From Rhodanobacter sp. FW104-R8 (lineage in GTDB: Bacteria; Pseudomonadota; Gammaproteobacteria; Xanthomonadales; Rhodanobacteraceae), in NCBI RefSeq assembly GCF_001617365.1, contig NZ_LVJR01000019.1, positions 1 to 64,000 of the forward strand: a DNA stretch of 64,000 bases, read 5' to 3'. Under the pieces are notes generated by a model. It was not told the DNA's origin. It was given only the letters and a program-made list of their open reading frames with translations, and made no database searches. The position numbers and the translations under genes are program-made. Shown piece by piece: positions 19,692-28,982 of this stretch (position 1 is its first letter; each line of letters begins with the position of its first letter).

Positions 19692-20891
19692 ATGCCCCAT
19701 CTCGCCCAGCGCGTCGGCCGCGCCAAACCCAGCGCGATCATGGTGATTGCCGAGAAGGCGAAGCAGCTCAAGGCCGCGGGCCGCGACATCATCAGCTTCT
19801 CCATCGGCGTGCCGAATTTCCTGCCGGGCGAGCACGTGTACGCCGCCGCGCGCGAGTCGCTGTCGCACGACTCCGGCCAGTACGGCAGCAACCGCGGTGC
19901 CGAGGCCTTGCTGGATGCGTTCCTCAAGCACATCGAGGCGCTGGGCTTCACCGGCTACACCAGGATGAACCTGTCGATCGGCATCGGCGCCAAGCAGGTG
20001 CTGTACAACCTGGCCGAGGCGCTGCTGGACGAGGGCGACGAGATCTGCTTCGCCGCGCCGTACTGGACCACCTACCGCGACATCGCCGACATCGTGGGCG
20101 CGAAGGCCAACGTGATGCACTGCGGGCCGGAGCAGAACTACAAGCTCACCCCGGCCCAGCTCGATGCCGCGCTGGCGCGCAAGCCGAAGGTGTTCCTGTT
20201 CAACAACCCGTCCAACCCCACCGGCATGGTCTATACCGCGGGGGAGATCGCCGCGCTGGCCGACGTGCTGGCGAAGCACCCGGACACCTGGGTGATCACC
20301 GACGACATCTACAACTCGATGGTGTTCGACGGCATCGGCTACCACAACTTCGTGTTCGCCCGGCCCGAACTGCGCGAGCGGGTGATCTTCGTCGACTCGG
20401 TGTCCAAGACCTACGGCATGCCGGGTTGGCGCGTGGGCCTGGTGGCCGGCCCCGAGGCGGTGGCCAAGGCCATCACCACGCTCAATTCCAACCACATCAC
20501 CAGCCTGCCGGAAGTGATCACGGCGGCGGCAGTGGCCGCGTTCAGCGGACCGCAGGACATCCTGCGGGCGAAGTGCGCCGAGTTCGCCGGCAAGCGCGAC
20601 ATCGTGGTCGCCGCGCTCGAGGCGATCCCCGGCGTGGTCTGCCCGCGGCCGCAGGGTGCGTTCTATGCGTTCCCCGACGTTTCCGTGGCGTTCGGCAAGA
20701 GCCATGGCGGCACGAGGATCCACAACGACGTGGAGTTCTGCGCCGCGCTGCTGGAAGCCAAGGGCGTCGCCTGCGTGCCGGGCTCCGCCTTCGGCGAGCC
20801 GCGCGCGATGCGCATTTCCTACACCTGCCCGACCGCACAATTGCAGCCGGGCCTGCAACGCATCCAGCAGTTCTTCGCCGAGCTGAGCTGA
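19692..20891 (+). CDS. Class I/II aminotransferase, aspartate-type
   Basis: PLP-dependent aminotransferase of 399 residues, most like the type I-gamma aspartate aminotransferases (AatA/AspC). Visible features are FSIGVPNF near the N-terminus, NNPSNPTGMVY, DDIYNSMVFDG, the PLP lysine Lys239 in VDSVSKTYGMPGWRVG, and the substrate-carboxylate arginine region MRISYTC near the C-terminus. It would interconvert aspartate and 2-oxoglutarate with oxaloacetate and glutamate. Malate dehydrogenase follows 118 bases downstream, beyond a REP-like element, which links both genes to oxaloacetate. Exact substrate range is inferred. Confidence 0.88.
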   Translation: MPHLAQRVGRAKPSAIMVIAEKAKQLKAAGRDIISFSIGVPNFLPGEHVYAAARESLSHDSGQYGSNRGAEALLDAFLKHIEALGFTGYTRMNLSIGIGAKQVLYNLAEALLDEGDEICFAAPYWTTYRDIADIVGAKANVMHCGPEQNYKLTPAQLDAALARKPKVFLFNNPSNPTGMVYTAGEIAALADVLAKHPDTWVITDDIYNSMVFDGIGYHNFVFARPELRERVIFVDSVSKTYGMPGWRVGLVAGPEAVAKAITTLNSNHITSLPEVITAAAVAAFSGPQDILRAKCAEFAGKRDIVVAALEAIPGVVCPRPQGAFYAFPDVSVAFGKSHGGTRIHNDVEFCAALLEAKGVACVPGSAFGEPRAMRISYTCPTAQLQPGLQRIQQFFAELS

Positions 20892-20900
20892 ATACATCAC

Positions 20901-20976
20901 CTGCAGGAGCGCACCTTGTGCGCGATGGCTCTTCGCTACGTGACGAAAAGCATCGCGCACAGGGTGCGCCCCTACA
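20901..20976. repeat. REP-like inverted repeat
   Basis: Arms CTGCAGGAGCGCACCTTGTG and its near complement ending CCCTACA enclose about 40 bases. It carries a few base changes from the other copies (GCAGG for GTAGG, CCCCTA for CTCCTA). It lies between the aminotransferase and malate dehydrogenase genes. Confidence 0.8.
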
Positions 20977-21009
20977 TAAAATGAACATCCCAAGAAGGAG
21001 TCACTGTCC

Positions 21010-21996
21010 ATGAAAGCCCCCGTTCGAGTTGCCGTCACCGGCGCCGCCGGCCAGATCGGTTACGCCTTGCTGTTCCGTATTGCCGCCGGCGACATGCTGG
21101 GCCCGGACCAGCCGGTGATCCTGCACCTGTTGGAAATCACCCCGGCGCTGCCGTCGCTGCAGGGCGTGGTGATGGAACTGAACGACTGCGCGTTTCCGAC
21201 CCTGGCCGGCGTGGTCGCCACCGACGACGCCAACGTCGCGTTCAAGGACGTCGACTACGCGCTGCTGGTCGGTGCCCGTCCGCGCGGACCCGGCATGGAG
21301 CGCAAGGATCTGCTGGAGGCGAACGGTGCGATCTTCGGCCCGCAGGGCAAGGCGCTGAACGCGCATGCCAAGCGCGACGTGAGGGTGCTGGTGGTGGGCA
21401 ACCCGGCCAACACCAATGCGCTGATCGCCCAGCAGAACGCCCCGGACCTGGATCCGAAGTGCTTCACCGCGATGGTCCGCCTCGACCACAACCGCGCCAA
21501 GAGCCAGCTCGCCGAGAAGACCGGCAAGCACAACACCGACGTGAAGAAGATGACGATCTGGGGCAACCACAGCTCCACCCAGTATCCGGACCTGTACCAC
21601 GCCACCGTGGGCGGCAAGCCGGCGCTGTCGCTGGTCGACCAGGCCTGGTACGAGAGCGACTTCATCCCCACCGTGCAGCAGCGCGGCGCGGCGATCATCA
21701 AGGCGCGCGGCGCTTCATCGGCGGCGTCGGCGGCGTCGGCCGCGATCGACCACATGCGCACCTGGGCGCTGGGCACGGAAGAGGGTGACTGGGCCTCGAT
21801 GGGCATCCCGTCGGACGGCTCCTACGGCATCGCGCCGGGCGTGATCTACGGCTACCCGGTGACCGTGAAGAACGGCAAGTACGCCATCGTGCAGGGACTG
21901 GAGATCAACGCGTTCTCGCGCGCCCGCATGGACGCCACCGACAAGGAGCTGCGCGAAGAGCGCGCCGGCGTCGAGCACCTGTTCGCGAAGAAGTAA
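21010..21996 (+). CDS. mdh: Malate dehydrogenase
   Basis: NAD-dependent malate:oxaloacetate oxidoreductase of the citric acid cycle, 328 residues. The Rossmann motif TGAAGQIGY lies at 10-18, substrate-binding arginines in [22 protein letters not shown], and the catalytic His in [13 protein letters not shown]. This is the longer cytosolic-type MDH found in Xanthomonadales. An alanine/serine-rich insert ([11 protein letters not shown]) precedes the IDHMRTW helix. AAGAAGGAG stands upstream of the ATG. Confidence 0.96.
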   Translation: MKAPVRVAVTGAAGQIGYALLFRIAAGDMLGPDQPVILHLLEITPALPSLQGVVMELNDCAFPTLAGVVATDDANVAFKDVDYALLVGARPRGPGMERKDLLEANGAIFGPQGKALNAHAKRDVRVLVVGNPANTNALIAQQNAPDLDPKCFTAMVRLDHNRAKSQLAEKTGKHNTDVKKMTIWGNHSSTQYPDLYHATVGGKPALSLVDQAWYESDFIPTVQQRGAAIIKARGASSAASAASAAIDHMRTWALGTEEGDWASMGIPSDGSYGIAPGVIYGYPVTVKNGKYAIVQGLEINAFSRARMDATDKELREERAGVEHLFAKK

Positions 21997-22025
21997 GCCG
22001 CCCTTCCCGGAACCGGAAGGCGATC

Positions 22026-22057
22026 GACGGGCCGGCCTTGCCGGCCCGTCGTCGTTT
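22026..22057 (+). terminator. Terminator after mdh
   Basis: A perfect 10-base stem (GACGGGCCGG at 22026-22035, CCGGCCCGTC at 22041-22050) is followed by GTCGTTT. The T-run is weak. Confidence 0.6.
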
Positions 22058-22214
22058 GCGCCCGCGTGACGCGAAGTAGGGGTACGGCCGTCACGCAGCT
22101 TGTACATGCCTTCTTGCTTAAATCGCCGCGATTGCAGGGGCCCGCCGGCGTTTCCGGGCAGACGCCGGAACAGCGGGGTGTCGTGATGGCGGCCGGGCGG
22201 CGGAAGGTACGGGA

Positions 22215-23444
22215 ATGGCTGCGACTATCCTGGTATGCGGCAGGCTGTTCGACGGCATCGGCGACGCGCTCACCGGCCCGGTCGAGATACGCATCGAAGA
22301 CGGTCGCATCGTCGAGCGGGGCGCGTCGACAGGGCATCCGTCGGGTGCCCGCGTGGTGGACCTCTCCGACCGCACGGTCATGCCGGGGTTCATCGACACC
22401 CACGTCCATCTCTGCATCGACGGCCTCAACCTGCGCCAGCAGACCCTGCAGTGTCCGGCGACCAAGGCGTTGGGCGGCTTGCATCTGGCGCAGCAGTACA
22501 TGCGCTGCGGATTCACCACGCTGCGCGACATGGGCACGCTCGATGCGGAATGGCCCACGGTCAACCTGCGCGACGCCATCGACGGCGGACTGGTGCATGG
22601 CCCGCGGCTGGTCGTCGCCGCGCACATGATCAGCGCCACCGGCGGGCATGCCGACATGCAGGGAGCGTTCCCGTGCCGCTGTCACCTGGGCCTGTCGAAG
22701 GTGGCCGACTCGCCGGGCAGGATCCGCGAACTGGTGCGCATGGAGCATGCCTTCGGCGGCGACTGGATCAAGACCATGAACACGGGCGGCTACATGAGCT
22801 TCGGCGACGACCCGGCGCGGGTGACCTGGTTCGAAGAAGAAATGCAGTGCCTGGCGGAGGCGGCGCACCAGCTGGGCTTGCCGGTGGCGGTGCACACCGG
22901 GGCAGCCGAGGGATGCAGGCAGGCGCTGCGGGCCGGTGCGCGCAGCCTGGAGCATTGCTACCTGATCGACGACGAGGGCATCCGGATGGCCGAGAAGAAC
23001 GGAGCCTTCCTGGTGCCGACCATGCAGATGACGCGCGAGGACAAGGCCTTGCTGGAAGCGCACCGGCTTCCCGCACAGGCGACCTGGAAGTTCAGCCGCG
23101 ATGTGGACGCCATCGAGACCGCACAGCGGCGGATGGCGAACAGCCACGCGAAGATCGCCTACGGCACGGATTGCGGCATGTTCCCCTTCAGCCACGGCAT
23201 CCTCGAGTTCCAGGCGATGGTGGCCGCCGGGTTGTCCCCGCTGCGCGCGTTGAAGGCGGCCACCAGCGTCGCGGCCGAACTGCTGCAGCGGAACGACATC
23301 GGCGTGATCGAACCCGGTCGGCAGGCGGACATCGTGGCGATGCCCGGTGACCCGGTTGCCGACATCGCGGCCACGGCGAACGTGGACTTCGTGATGCGCG
23401 CCGGTCGTATCTACCGGCATGGAACCTACGATCCCCTCCGGTGA
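22215..23444 (+). CDS. Amidohydrolase, prolidase-like metal-dependent hydrolase
   Basis: Cytoplasmic metal hydrolase of 409 residues from the amidohydrolase superfamily. All metal ligands are visible: HVH in GFIDTHVHLC, a likely carboxylated Lys in GDWIKTMNTGG, His in VAVHTGAAEG, His in SLEHCYL and Asp in AYGTDCGMFP. The C-terminal beta domain ends GRQADIVAMPGDPVADI. The group includes Xaa-Pro dipeptidases and imidazolonepropionase-like enzymes; the true substrate is not evident. No signal peptide. It stands alone. The 243 bases after it hold no convincing gene. Confidence 0.85.
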   Translation: MAATILVCGRLFDGIGDALTGPVEIRIEDGRIVERGASTGHPSGARVVDLSDRTVMPGFIDTHVHLCIDGLNLRQQTLQCPATKALGGLHLAQQYMRCGFTTLRDMGTLDAEWPTVNLRDAIDGGLVHGPRLVVAAHMISATGGHADMQGAFPCRCHLGLSKVADSPGRIRELVRMEHAFGGDWIKTMNTGGYMSFGDDPARVTWFEEEMQCLAEAAHQLGLPVAVHTGAAEGCRQALRAGARSLEHCYLIDDEGIRMAEKNGAFLVPTMQMTREDKALLEAHRLPAQATWKFSRDVDAIETAQRRMANSHAKIAYGTDCGMFPFSHGILEFQAMVAAGLSPLRALKAATSVAAELLQRNDIGVIEPGRQADIVAMPGDPVADIAATANVDFVMRAGRIYRHGTYDPLR

Positions 23445-23687
23445 CGCCGAAGGCCGGATGCGCGCCGGCAGCCAGCCGCTCGACCAGCCCTGCTGGTTCC
23501 CGCCACCGCGAGGTCACTATCATGAAGGCGCGGAGCGCGACCCGGAGTTCACCATGCTGAGCAGTTATCCGTTGACCGGCAACCATGCACAGGCGACTGC
23601 CGGTGCCGCACCGGCCCTCACGTCGCGGTTCGGTGATCGCGCCCGCGGACTTGCGCCGGTGCGGCCGGGGCCGGGCGGGCGCGCTGC

Positions 23688-24326
23688 ATGAACGAGACGC
23701 TGCTGTTCGCGCTGCTGGACCTGACCGGAACCTTCGTGTTCGCGTTGAGCGGCGCCACGGCGGCGAAACAGCGCAACCTCGACCTGTTCGGCATCATCGC
23801 CCTGGCCTTCCTCGTGGCCTGCGGCGGCGGCATCGTCCGTGACCTGTGCATCGGGGCGATTCCGCCGACGGGTCTGTCCGTCTGGCGCTACATGGCGGTA
23901 TCGATCCTGGCCGTGCTGGCGGTCATCGGTGCCTATCCGTGGGTGGCGCGCCTCGCGCATCCGGTACGGTTCTTCGACGGCCTTGGCATGGGCTTCTTCG
24001 CGGTCGCCGGCGCGCACAAGGCCTTGCTCCACGGGCAGAACGTGGAAACCGCCGTATTGCTGGGCATGGTCACTGCCGTCGGTGGCGGCGTGATGCGCGA
24101 CGTATTGCTGAACCGGGTGCCATTGATCCTGCAGAAGGAGATCTACGCCTCGGCGGCCCTGCTGGGTGCAGGCTTCGAGGTCGCCGGCGAACACTTCGGC
24201 TGGTCGACGCAATGGGTGCCCTGGGTGGGGATTCTGCTCAGCAGCGGGTTGCGCCAGCTGTCGCTGCAATACGGCTGGCAGTTGCCCACGTTCCCTTCCA
24301 GGCGGGGACACCAACCTCCCGATTGA
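23688..24326 (+). CDS. TRIC/UPF0126-family membrane protein
   Basis: Inner-membrane protein of 212 residues built from two three-helix repeats, each with the family signature of glycines then RD: ACGGGIVRDLCIG in the first and AVGGGVMRDVLLN in the second. E. coli YicG is a relative, and prokaryotic TRIC proteins can form trimeric cation channels. The role in bacteria is poorly known. The C-terminal tail after about residue 195 is polar. Confidence 0.88.
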   Translation: MNETLLFALLDLTGTFVFALSGATAAKQRNLDLFGIIALAFLVACGGGIVRDLCIGAIPPTGLSVWRYMAVSILAVLAVIGAYPWVARLAHPVRFFDGLGMGFFAVAGAHKALLHGQNVETAVLLGMVTAVGGGVMRDVLLNRVPLILQKEIYASAALLGAGFEVAGEHFGWSTQWVPWVGILLSSGLRQLSLQYGWQLPTFPSRRGHQPPD

Positions 24327-24434
24327 CCCGCCGGCGGGGACGGCTTCGCGGGTACGACGCTTCGACCATGGTCGACTGCCGTGCCACGGCGGGTCTGGTA
24401 CAGACTGTGGCATCGAGACCGCGGGAGCGCGCGC

Positions 24435-26330
24435 ATGCGTTACGAGGATTTCTACCGGCAGTCGGTCGAGGCGCCGGAGCAGTTCTGGGCCGAGCAGGCC
24501 CGGTTGATCCACTGGGATACGCCGCCGCGGCAGATCCTCGACCAGTCGAACCCGCCGTTCCGTCGCTGGTTCGTCGGCGGCACCACCAACCTCTGCTACA
24601 ACGCGGTCGACCGGCACCTGGCCGAACGCGCGGAGCAACTGGCGCTGGTGGCGGTTTCCAGCGAGACCGACATCACGCGCGAGTTCACCTACCGCCAGCT
24701 GCATCGCGAGGTAAACGCGTTCGCCGCCGTGCTGCAGTCGCTGGACGTGGGCAAGGGCGACCGCGTGGTGATCTACCTGCCGAACATCGCCGAGGCGGTG
24801 TTCGCGATGCTGGCCTGCGCGCGCATCGGCGCGATCCATTCGGTGGTGTTCGGCGGCTTCGCCGCGCACAACCTGGCGTTGCGCATCGACGACGCGCAGC
24901 CGAAGCTGCTGGTCTGCGCCGATGCCGGCATGCGCGCGGGCAAGGTGATTCCGTACAAGCCGCTGGTCGACGCGGCGCTGAACGAGGCCTCGGCGCCGCC
25001 GCCGCACGTGCTGATCGTCGACCGCAAGCTCGATCCGCAGATGACCCGGGTGGCCGGGCGCGACCTCGACTACGCCGAGCTGCGCGCGCGCCACGAGGAT
25101 GCCGAGGTGCCGGTGGCGTGGCTGGAGTCGAACGAGCCGAGCTATCTGCTGTACACCTCCGGCACCACCGGCAAGCCGAAGGGCGTGCAGCGCGACGTGG
25201 GCGGTTACGCGGTGGCGATGGCGCTGTCGATCCGCCAGGTGTTCGACATCGCGCCGGGGCAGGTGATGTTCGCCACCTCGGACGTGGGCTGGGCGGTGGG
25301 GCATTCCTACAACGTCTACGGTCCGCTGATCGGCGGTGCCACCAGTTTGTTGTACGAGGGCCTGCCGACGCGGCCGGATGCGGGCATCTGGTGGCGGCTG
25401 TGCGAGCAGTACGGCGTGCGCACGATGTTCTCCTCGCCTACCGCGATCCGCGTGCTGAAGAAGCAGGATGAGAGCTGGCTGAAGAAGTACGACCTGTCGA
25501 AGCTGAAATGGCTGTTCCTCGCCGGGGAGCCGCTGGACGAGCCGACCGCGCAGTGGATCACCGGCGCGCTCGGCGTGCCGGTGATCGACAACTACTGGCA
25601 GACCGAGACGGGCTGGCCGGCGATCACCCTGATGCCGGGGCTGGAGCTGAAGACGGTGAAGTTCGGCTCGCCCGGCCTGCCGGCGCCGGGCTACCGGATG
25701 AAGGTGATCGACGAGAACACCGGCAAGGAAGTCGCGGCCGGAACCAAGGGCGTGCTGGTGTTCCAGCCGCCGCTGCCGCCGGGTTGCCTGACGACCGTGT
25801 GGCGCGACGACGACCGCTACGTGCACAGCTACTTCAGCCACTTCCGCGAGCTGCTGTACAGCTCGCTGGACTGGGCCGTGCGCGACGAGGACGGCTACAC
25901 GTTCGTGCTCGGCCGTACCGACGACGTGATCAACGTGGCCGGCCATCGCCTGGGCACGCGCGAGATCGAGGAATCGGTGGCCAGCCACCCGGCAGTGGCC
26001 GAGGCGGCGGTGATCGGCGTGAGGGATGAATTGAAAGGGCAGGTGCCGATCGTGTTCGCCACGCTCAAGCAGGACGCCGGCGACGGCGCCGGCGCGGTGG
26101 CGAAGGCGATGCAGCAGCGCGTAGTCGACCAGCTCGGCGGCGTGGCGAAACCGTCGCGCGTCTACGTGGTGAATGCCTTGCCGAAGACCCGTTCCGGCAA
26201 GCTGCTGCGCCGCTCGCTGCAGGCGCTGGCGGAGCAGCGCGATCCGGGGGATCTGTCCACGCTGGATGATCCGGGCGCGCTGGACGATATCCGCCGTGCG
26301 CTGGAGCGTGGCCCCGACCAGGGTAGCTGA
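24435..26330 (+). CDS. prpE: Propionyl-CoA synthetase
   Basis: Acyl-CoA synthetase of 631 residues that activates propionate with ATP and CoA, feeding the 2-methylcitrate cycle encoded at 30464-35157. Motifs: LLYTSGTTGKPKG for ATP, DNYWQTETGWP, the hinge GRTDDVINVAGHRLGTREIE, and catalytic Lys589 in KTRSGKLLRRSLQ, a lysine usually under acetylation control. Features such as GGTTNLCYNAVDRHL and SYFSHFRELLYSSLD favour PrpE over Acs. The ATG at 24435 is chosen by family alignment over one 18 codons upstream. Because CrbS/CrbR systems usually control acs, this gene is also a possible target of the pair at 10-16 kb. Confidence 0.92.
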   Translation: MRYEDFYRQSVEAPEQFWAEQARLIHWDTPPRQILDQSNPPFRRWFVGGTTNLCYNAVDRHLAERAEQLALVAVSSETDITREFTYRQLHREVNAFAAVLQSLDVGKGDRVVIYLPNIAEAVFAMLACARIGAIHSVVFGGFAAHNLALRIDDAQPKLLVCADAGMRAGKVIPYKPLVDAALNEASAPPPHVLIVDRKLDPQMTRVAGRDLDYAELRARHEDAEVPVAWLESNEPSYLLYTSGTTGKPKGVQRDVGGYAVAMALSIRQVFDIAPGQVMFATSDVGWAVGHSYNVYGPLIGGATSLLYEGLPTRPDAGIWWRLCEQYGVRTMFSSPTAIRVLKKQDESWLKKYDLSKLKWLFLAGEPLDEPTAQWITGALGVPVIDNYWQTETGWPAITLMPGLELKTVKFGSPGLPAPGYRMKVIDENTGKEVAAGTKGVLVFQPPLPPGCLTTVWRDDDRYVHSYFSHFRELLYSSLDWAVRDEDGYTFVLGRTDDVINVAGHRLGTREIEESVASHPAVAEAAVIGVRDELKGQVPIVFATLKQDAGDGAGAVAKAMQQRVVDQLGGVAKPSRVYVVNALPKTRSGKLLRRSLQALAEQRDPGDLSTLDDPGALDDIRRALERGPDQGS

Positions 26331-26336
26331 TCCGTT

Positions 26337-26420
26337 GTAGGGCGGGCACGGCCCGCCGCTCTTGCTTGCCCGACGATAGTCGCAGCGCATCGAAAAGCCG
26401 GCGGGCGGTGCCCGCCCTAC
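26337..26420. repeat. Inverted repeat, GTAGGGCGGGCA type
   Basis: GTAGGGCGGGCACGGCCCGC and a matching arm ending GCCCGCCCTAC enclose a short spacer. A second copy lies at 37518. It follows prpE by six bases and may act as a transcription end. Confidence 0.8.
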
Positions 26421-26452
26421 GAAGCTCTTCGCGTCGATCGACGTTAGAGCCA

Positions 26453-26476
26453 TCGCGCACAGGGTGCGCTCCTACA
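26453..26476. repeat. REP-like half element
   Basis: A single right arm (TCGCGCACAGGGTGCGCTCC) of the GTAGGAGCGCACC repeat, without a left partner, lies just downstream of the ahpF stop codon. Confidence 0.7.
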
Positions 26477-26491
26477 CCCGTTTTTTTGCGG

Positions 26492-28105
26492 TCAGGCTGC
26501 CACCGCTTGCTTTTCCGGTTTCGCGGCGGCCACCGGGCTGCGGATCAGGTGGTCGAACGCGCCCAGCGCGGCGGTGGAGCCGGCGCCCATCGCGATCACG
26601 ATCTGCTTGTACGGCACCGTGGTGGCGTCGCCGGCGGCGAACACGCCGGGCAGCGAGGTCTGGCCGCGTGCGTCGATGACGATCTCGCCGCGCGGGGACA
26701 GTTCCAGCGTGCCCTTCAGCCATTCGGTGTTCGGCAGCAGGCCGATCTGCACGAAGATGCCTTCCAGTTCGAGGCTGTGCATCACGCCATCGACGCGATC
26801 CTTGTAGACCAGGCCGGTGACTTTCTGCCCGTCGCCCAGCACCTCGGTGCTCTGCGCGCTGACGACCACGTCGACGTTGGGAAGACTGCGCAGCTTGCGC
26901 TGCAGCACCTCGTCCGCGCGCAGCTTGCCGTCGAACTCGACCAGGGTGACGTGGGCCACGATGCCGGCCAGGTCGATCGCGGCCTCCACGCCGGAGTTGC
27001 CGCCGCCGATCACCGCCACGCGCTTGCCCTTGAACAGCGGGCCGTCGCAGTGCGGGCAATAGGCCACGCCCTTGTTGCGGTACTCGTCTTCGCCGGGCAC
27101 GCCCATCTGCCGCCAGCGTGCGCCGGTGGAAAGGATCACGGTTTTCGATTTCAGGGTGGCGCCGTTGGCCAGCCGGACCTCGACCAGGCCGCCGGTGGCG
27201 TCGCTGGCCGGCACCAGCTTCTCGGCGCTCTGCAGGTTCATGACGTCGACGTCGTATTCCTTGACGTGCTGCTCCAGTGCCGCGCCCATCTTCGGGCCGT
27301 CGGTGGCGGTGACCGAGATGAAGTTCTCGATCGCCATGGTGTCCAGCACCTGGCCGCCGAAGCGTTCGGCCGCCACGCCGGTGCGTATGCCCTTGCGCGC
27401 GGCGTAGATCGCCGCCGCGGCGCCGGCCGGGCCGCCGCCGACGACGAGCACGTCGAACGCGTCCTTGGCCTCGATCTTCTCGGCCTCGCGCTGCGCGGCA
27501 CCGGTGTCGAGCCTGGCCAGGATCTGCTCCAGGCTCATGCGGCCCTGGTCGAACACCTCGCCGTTGAGGAACACGGTGGGCACCGACATCACTTGGCGTG
27601 TTTCGACTTCGTCCTGGTACAGCGCGCCGTCGATGGCGACGTGCCGGATTTTCGGGTTCAGCACGCTCATCAGGTTCAGCGCCTGCACTACGTCCGGACA
27701 GTTCTGGCAGGACAGCGAGAAATAGGTCTCGAAGCGGAACACGCCATCAGGGGCGGGGCCGTCGAGGTTCTTCACCTGCTCGATCACGTCGGCCGCGGCC
27801 TTGGACGGATGGCCACCGACCTGCAGCAGGGCCAGCACGAGCGAGGTGAATTCATGGCCCAGCGGAATGCCGGCGAAGCGCACGCTGATGTCGCTGCCGA
27901 CGCGGTTGATCGCGAACGAGGGCTTGCGCGCGTCGTCGTCGCGGCGGACCAGGCTGATCCGGTCGGACAGCGCCGCGATTTCCTCGAGCAGCTCGTTCAG
28001 TTCGGCGGACTTGGCGCTGTCATCCAGGGACGCAACGATCTCGATCGGCTGCGTGACCTTTTCCAGATAGGCCTTCAACTGGGTCTTGAGGTTGGCATCC
28101 AACAT
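26492..28105 (-). CDS. ahpF: Alkyl hydroperoxide reductase subunit F
   Basis: Flavoprotein of 537 residues that passes electrons from NADH to the peroxidase AhpC. The N-terminal double-thioredoxin domain has the CxxC in [11 protein letters not shown]; the FAD-binding [17 protein letters not shown] follows; the catalytic disulfide is in [14 protein letters not shown], next to the NADH-binding [12 protein letters not shown]; the end is [26 protein letters not shown]. The ATG at 28105 gives the usual N-terminus [14 protein letters not shown]. It follows ahpC with a 132-base gap that holds a hairpin. No oxyR gene follows, unlike in Xanthomonas. Confidence 0.96.
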   Translation of the reverse strand: MLDANLKTQLKAYLEKVTQPIEIVASLDDSAKSAELNELLEEIAALSDRISLVRRDDDARKPSFAINRVGSDISVRFAGIPLGHEFTSLVLALLQVGGHPSKAAADVIEQVKNLDGPAPDGVFRFETYFSLSCQNCPDVVQALNLMSVLNPKIRHVAIDGALYQDEVETRQVMSVPTVFLNGEVFDQGRMSLEQILARLDTGAAQREAEKIEAKDAFDVLVVGGGPAGAAAAIYAARKGIRTGVAAERFGGQVLDTMAIENFISVTATDGPKMGAALEQHVKEYDVDVMNLQSAEKLVPASDATGGLVEVRLANGATLKSKTVILSTGARWRQMGVPGEDEYRNKGVAYCPHCDGPLFKGKRVAVIGGGNSGVEAAIDLAGIVAHVTLVEFDGKLRADEVLQRKLRSLPNVDVVVSAQSTEVLGDGQKVTGLVYKDRVDGVMHSLELEGIFVQIGLLPNTEWLKGTLELSPRGEIVIDARGQTSLPGVFAAGDATTVPYKQIVIAMGAGSTAALGAFDHLIRSPVAAAKPEKQAVAA

Positions 28106-28191
28106 GGCGGGCTCCGTGGGTTTCTTCGGGGTGTGCGTGGCGAGCACCCGGGCGGACCCGGGCGTCGCTTCATGCTTGTGTTTCGGTAGTG

Positions 28192-28216
28192 CGGGCCCGG
28201 AAGAACTCCGGGCCCG
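28192..28216 (-). other. Hairpin between ahpC and ahpF
   Basis: CGGGCCCGG and CCGGGCCCG, separated by seven bases, form a perfect 9-base stem 22 bases after the ahpC stop codon. No U-run follows on the minus strand, so it is more likely a partial terminator or mRNA-stabilising hairpin that lowers ahpF relative to ahpC. Confidence 0.55.
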
Positions 28217-28237
28217 TGGCGCATGGCGCGGTACCGC

Positions 28238-28801
28238 TCAGATCTTGCCGACCAAGTCCAGCGACGGGGCCAGGGTCTTCTCGCCTTCCTTCCACTTGGC
28301 CGGGCAGACCTCGCCCGGATGGGCGGCGACGTACTGCGCGGCCTTGACCTTGCGCAGCAGCTCGGAGGCGTCGCGGCCGATGCCGCCGGCATTGATCTCG
28401 ACGATCTGGATCTTGCCTGCCGGGTCGATCACGAAGGTGCCGCGGTCGGCCAGGCCGGCTTCCTCGATCATCACCTCGAAGTTGCGGCTGATCGTGCCGG
28501 TGGGGTCGCCGACCATGGTGTACTGGATCTTCTTCACCGCGTCGGAGGTGTCGTGCCAGGCCTTGTGGGCGAAGTGAGTGTCGGTGGACACCGAGTAGAT
28601 CTCCACGCCCAGCTTCTGGAACTCGGCGTAGTTGTCGGCCAGGTCTTCGAGTTCCGTCGGGCAGACGAAGGTGAAGTCGGCCGGGTAGAAGAACACGACC
28701 GACCACTTGCCCTTCAGGTTGGCGTCGGTGACTTCGATGAAGTTGCCGGCCTTGAGGGCCTGGGCCTTGAACGGTTTCACTTCGGTGTTGATCAGGGACA
28801 T
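28238..28801 (-). CDS. ahpC: Alkyl hydroperoxide reductase subunit C
   Basis: Typical two-cysteine peroxiredoxin of 187 residues that reduces H2O2, organic peroxides and peroxynitrite in the cytoplasm. Peroxidatic Cys47 lies in DFTFVCPTE and resolving Cys166 in GEVCPAKW, both at the positions of the E. coli enzyme. AhpF, encoded downstream, is its reductase. An OxyR-type binding site with exact spacing lies at 28868-28904. The gene follows the symporter gene by 181 bases and has its own promoter. Confidence 0.97.
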   Translation of the reverse strand: MSLINTEVKPFKAQALKAGNFIEVTDANLKGKWSVVFFYPADFTFVCPTELEDLADNYAEFQKLGVEIYSVSTDTHFAHKAWHDTSDAVKKIQYTMVGDPTGTISRNFEVMIEEAGLADRGTFVIDPAGKIQIVEINAGGIGRDASELLRKVKAAQYVAAHPGEVCPAKWKEGEKTLAPSLDLVGKI

Positions 28802-28861
28802 CGTTGCTTGCTTCCCGTGGTGGTTGGAGGATGGAGGAATGCTACGGCCTGCGATTTCATA

Positions 28862-28904
28862 AATCTAATTGATTGTCGGCATGGTTGCGATTGGTCGTGG
28901 CTAT
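28862..28904 (-). promoter_or_regulatory. OxyR-type binding site and -10 box of ahpC
   Basis: Reading the minus strand: ATAG, 7 bases, CAAT, 7 bases, ATGC, 7 bases, CAAT (from 28904 down to 28868). Each four-base element matches at least two of the four bases of the OxyR pattern ATAG-N7-CTAT-N7-ATAG-N7-CTAT, and the spacing is exact. TAGATT at 28867-28862 directly follows as a -10 candidate, so bound OxyR would cover the -35 region, as at known OxyR-activated promoters. Confidence 0.6.
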
Positions 28905-28982
28905 CGTTCGGCCATCCATGATGGTGAGGCCGGGCGGGGCAGCTTCAAGGCCCCGCCGCCCGGCCGCGCCACGTGCAAGGAG

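Noticed and set aside
23419-23691. 90-codon frame between the amidohydrolase and TRIC genes
   Set aside because: Proline/glycine/arginine-rich, overlaps the end of the amidohydrolase gene, and has no known motif.
24360-24434. GTAC-containing bits upstream of prpE as further copies of the 6318 palindrome
   Set aside because: Only the tetramer and one or two more bases match, and there is no symmetry. GTAC is expected by chance at this frequency.
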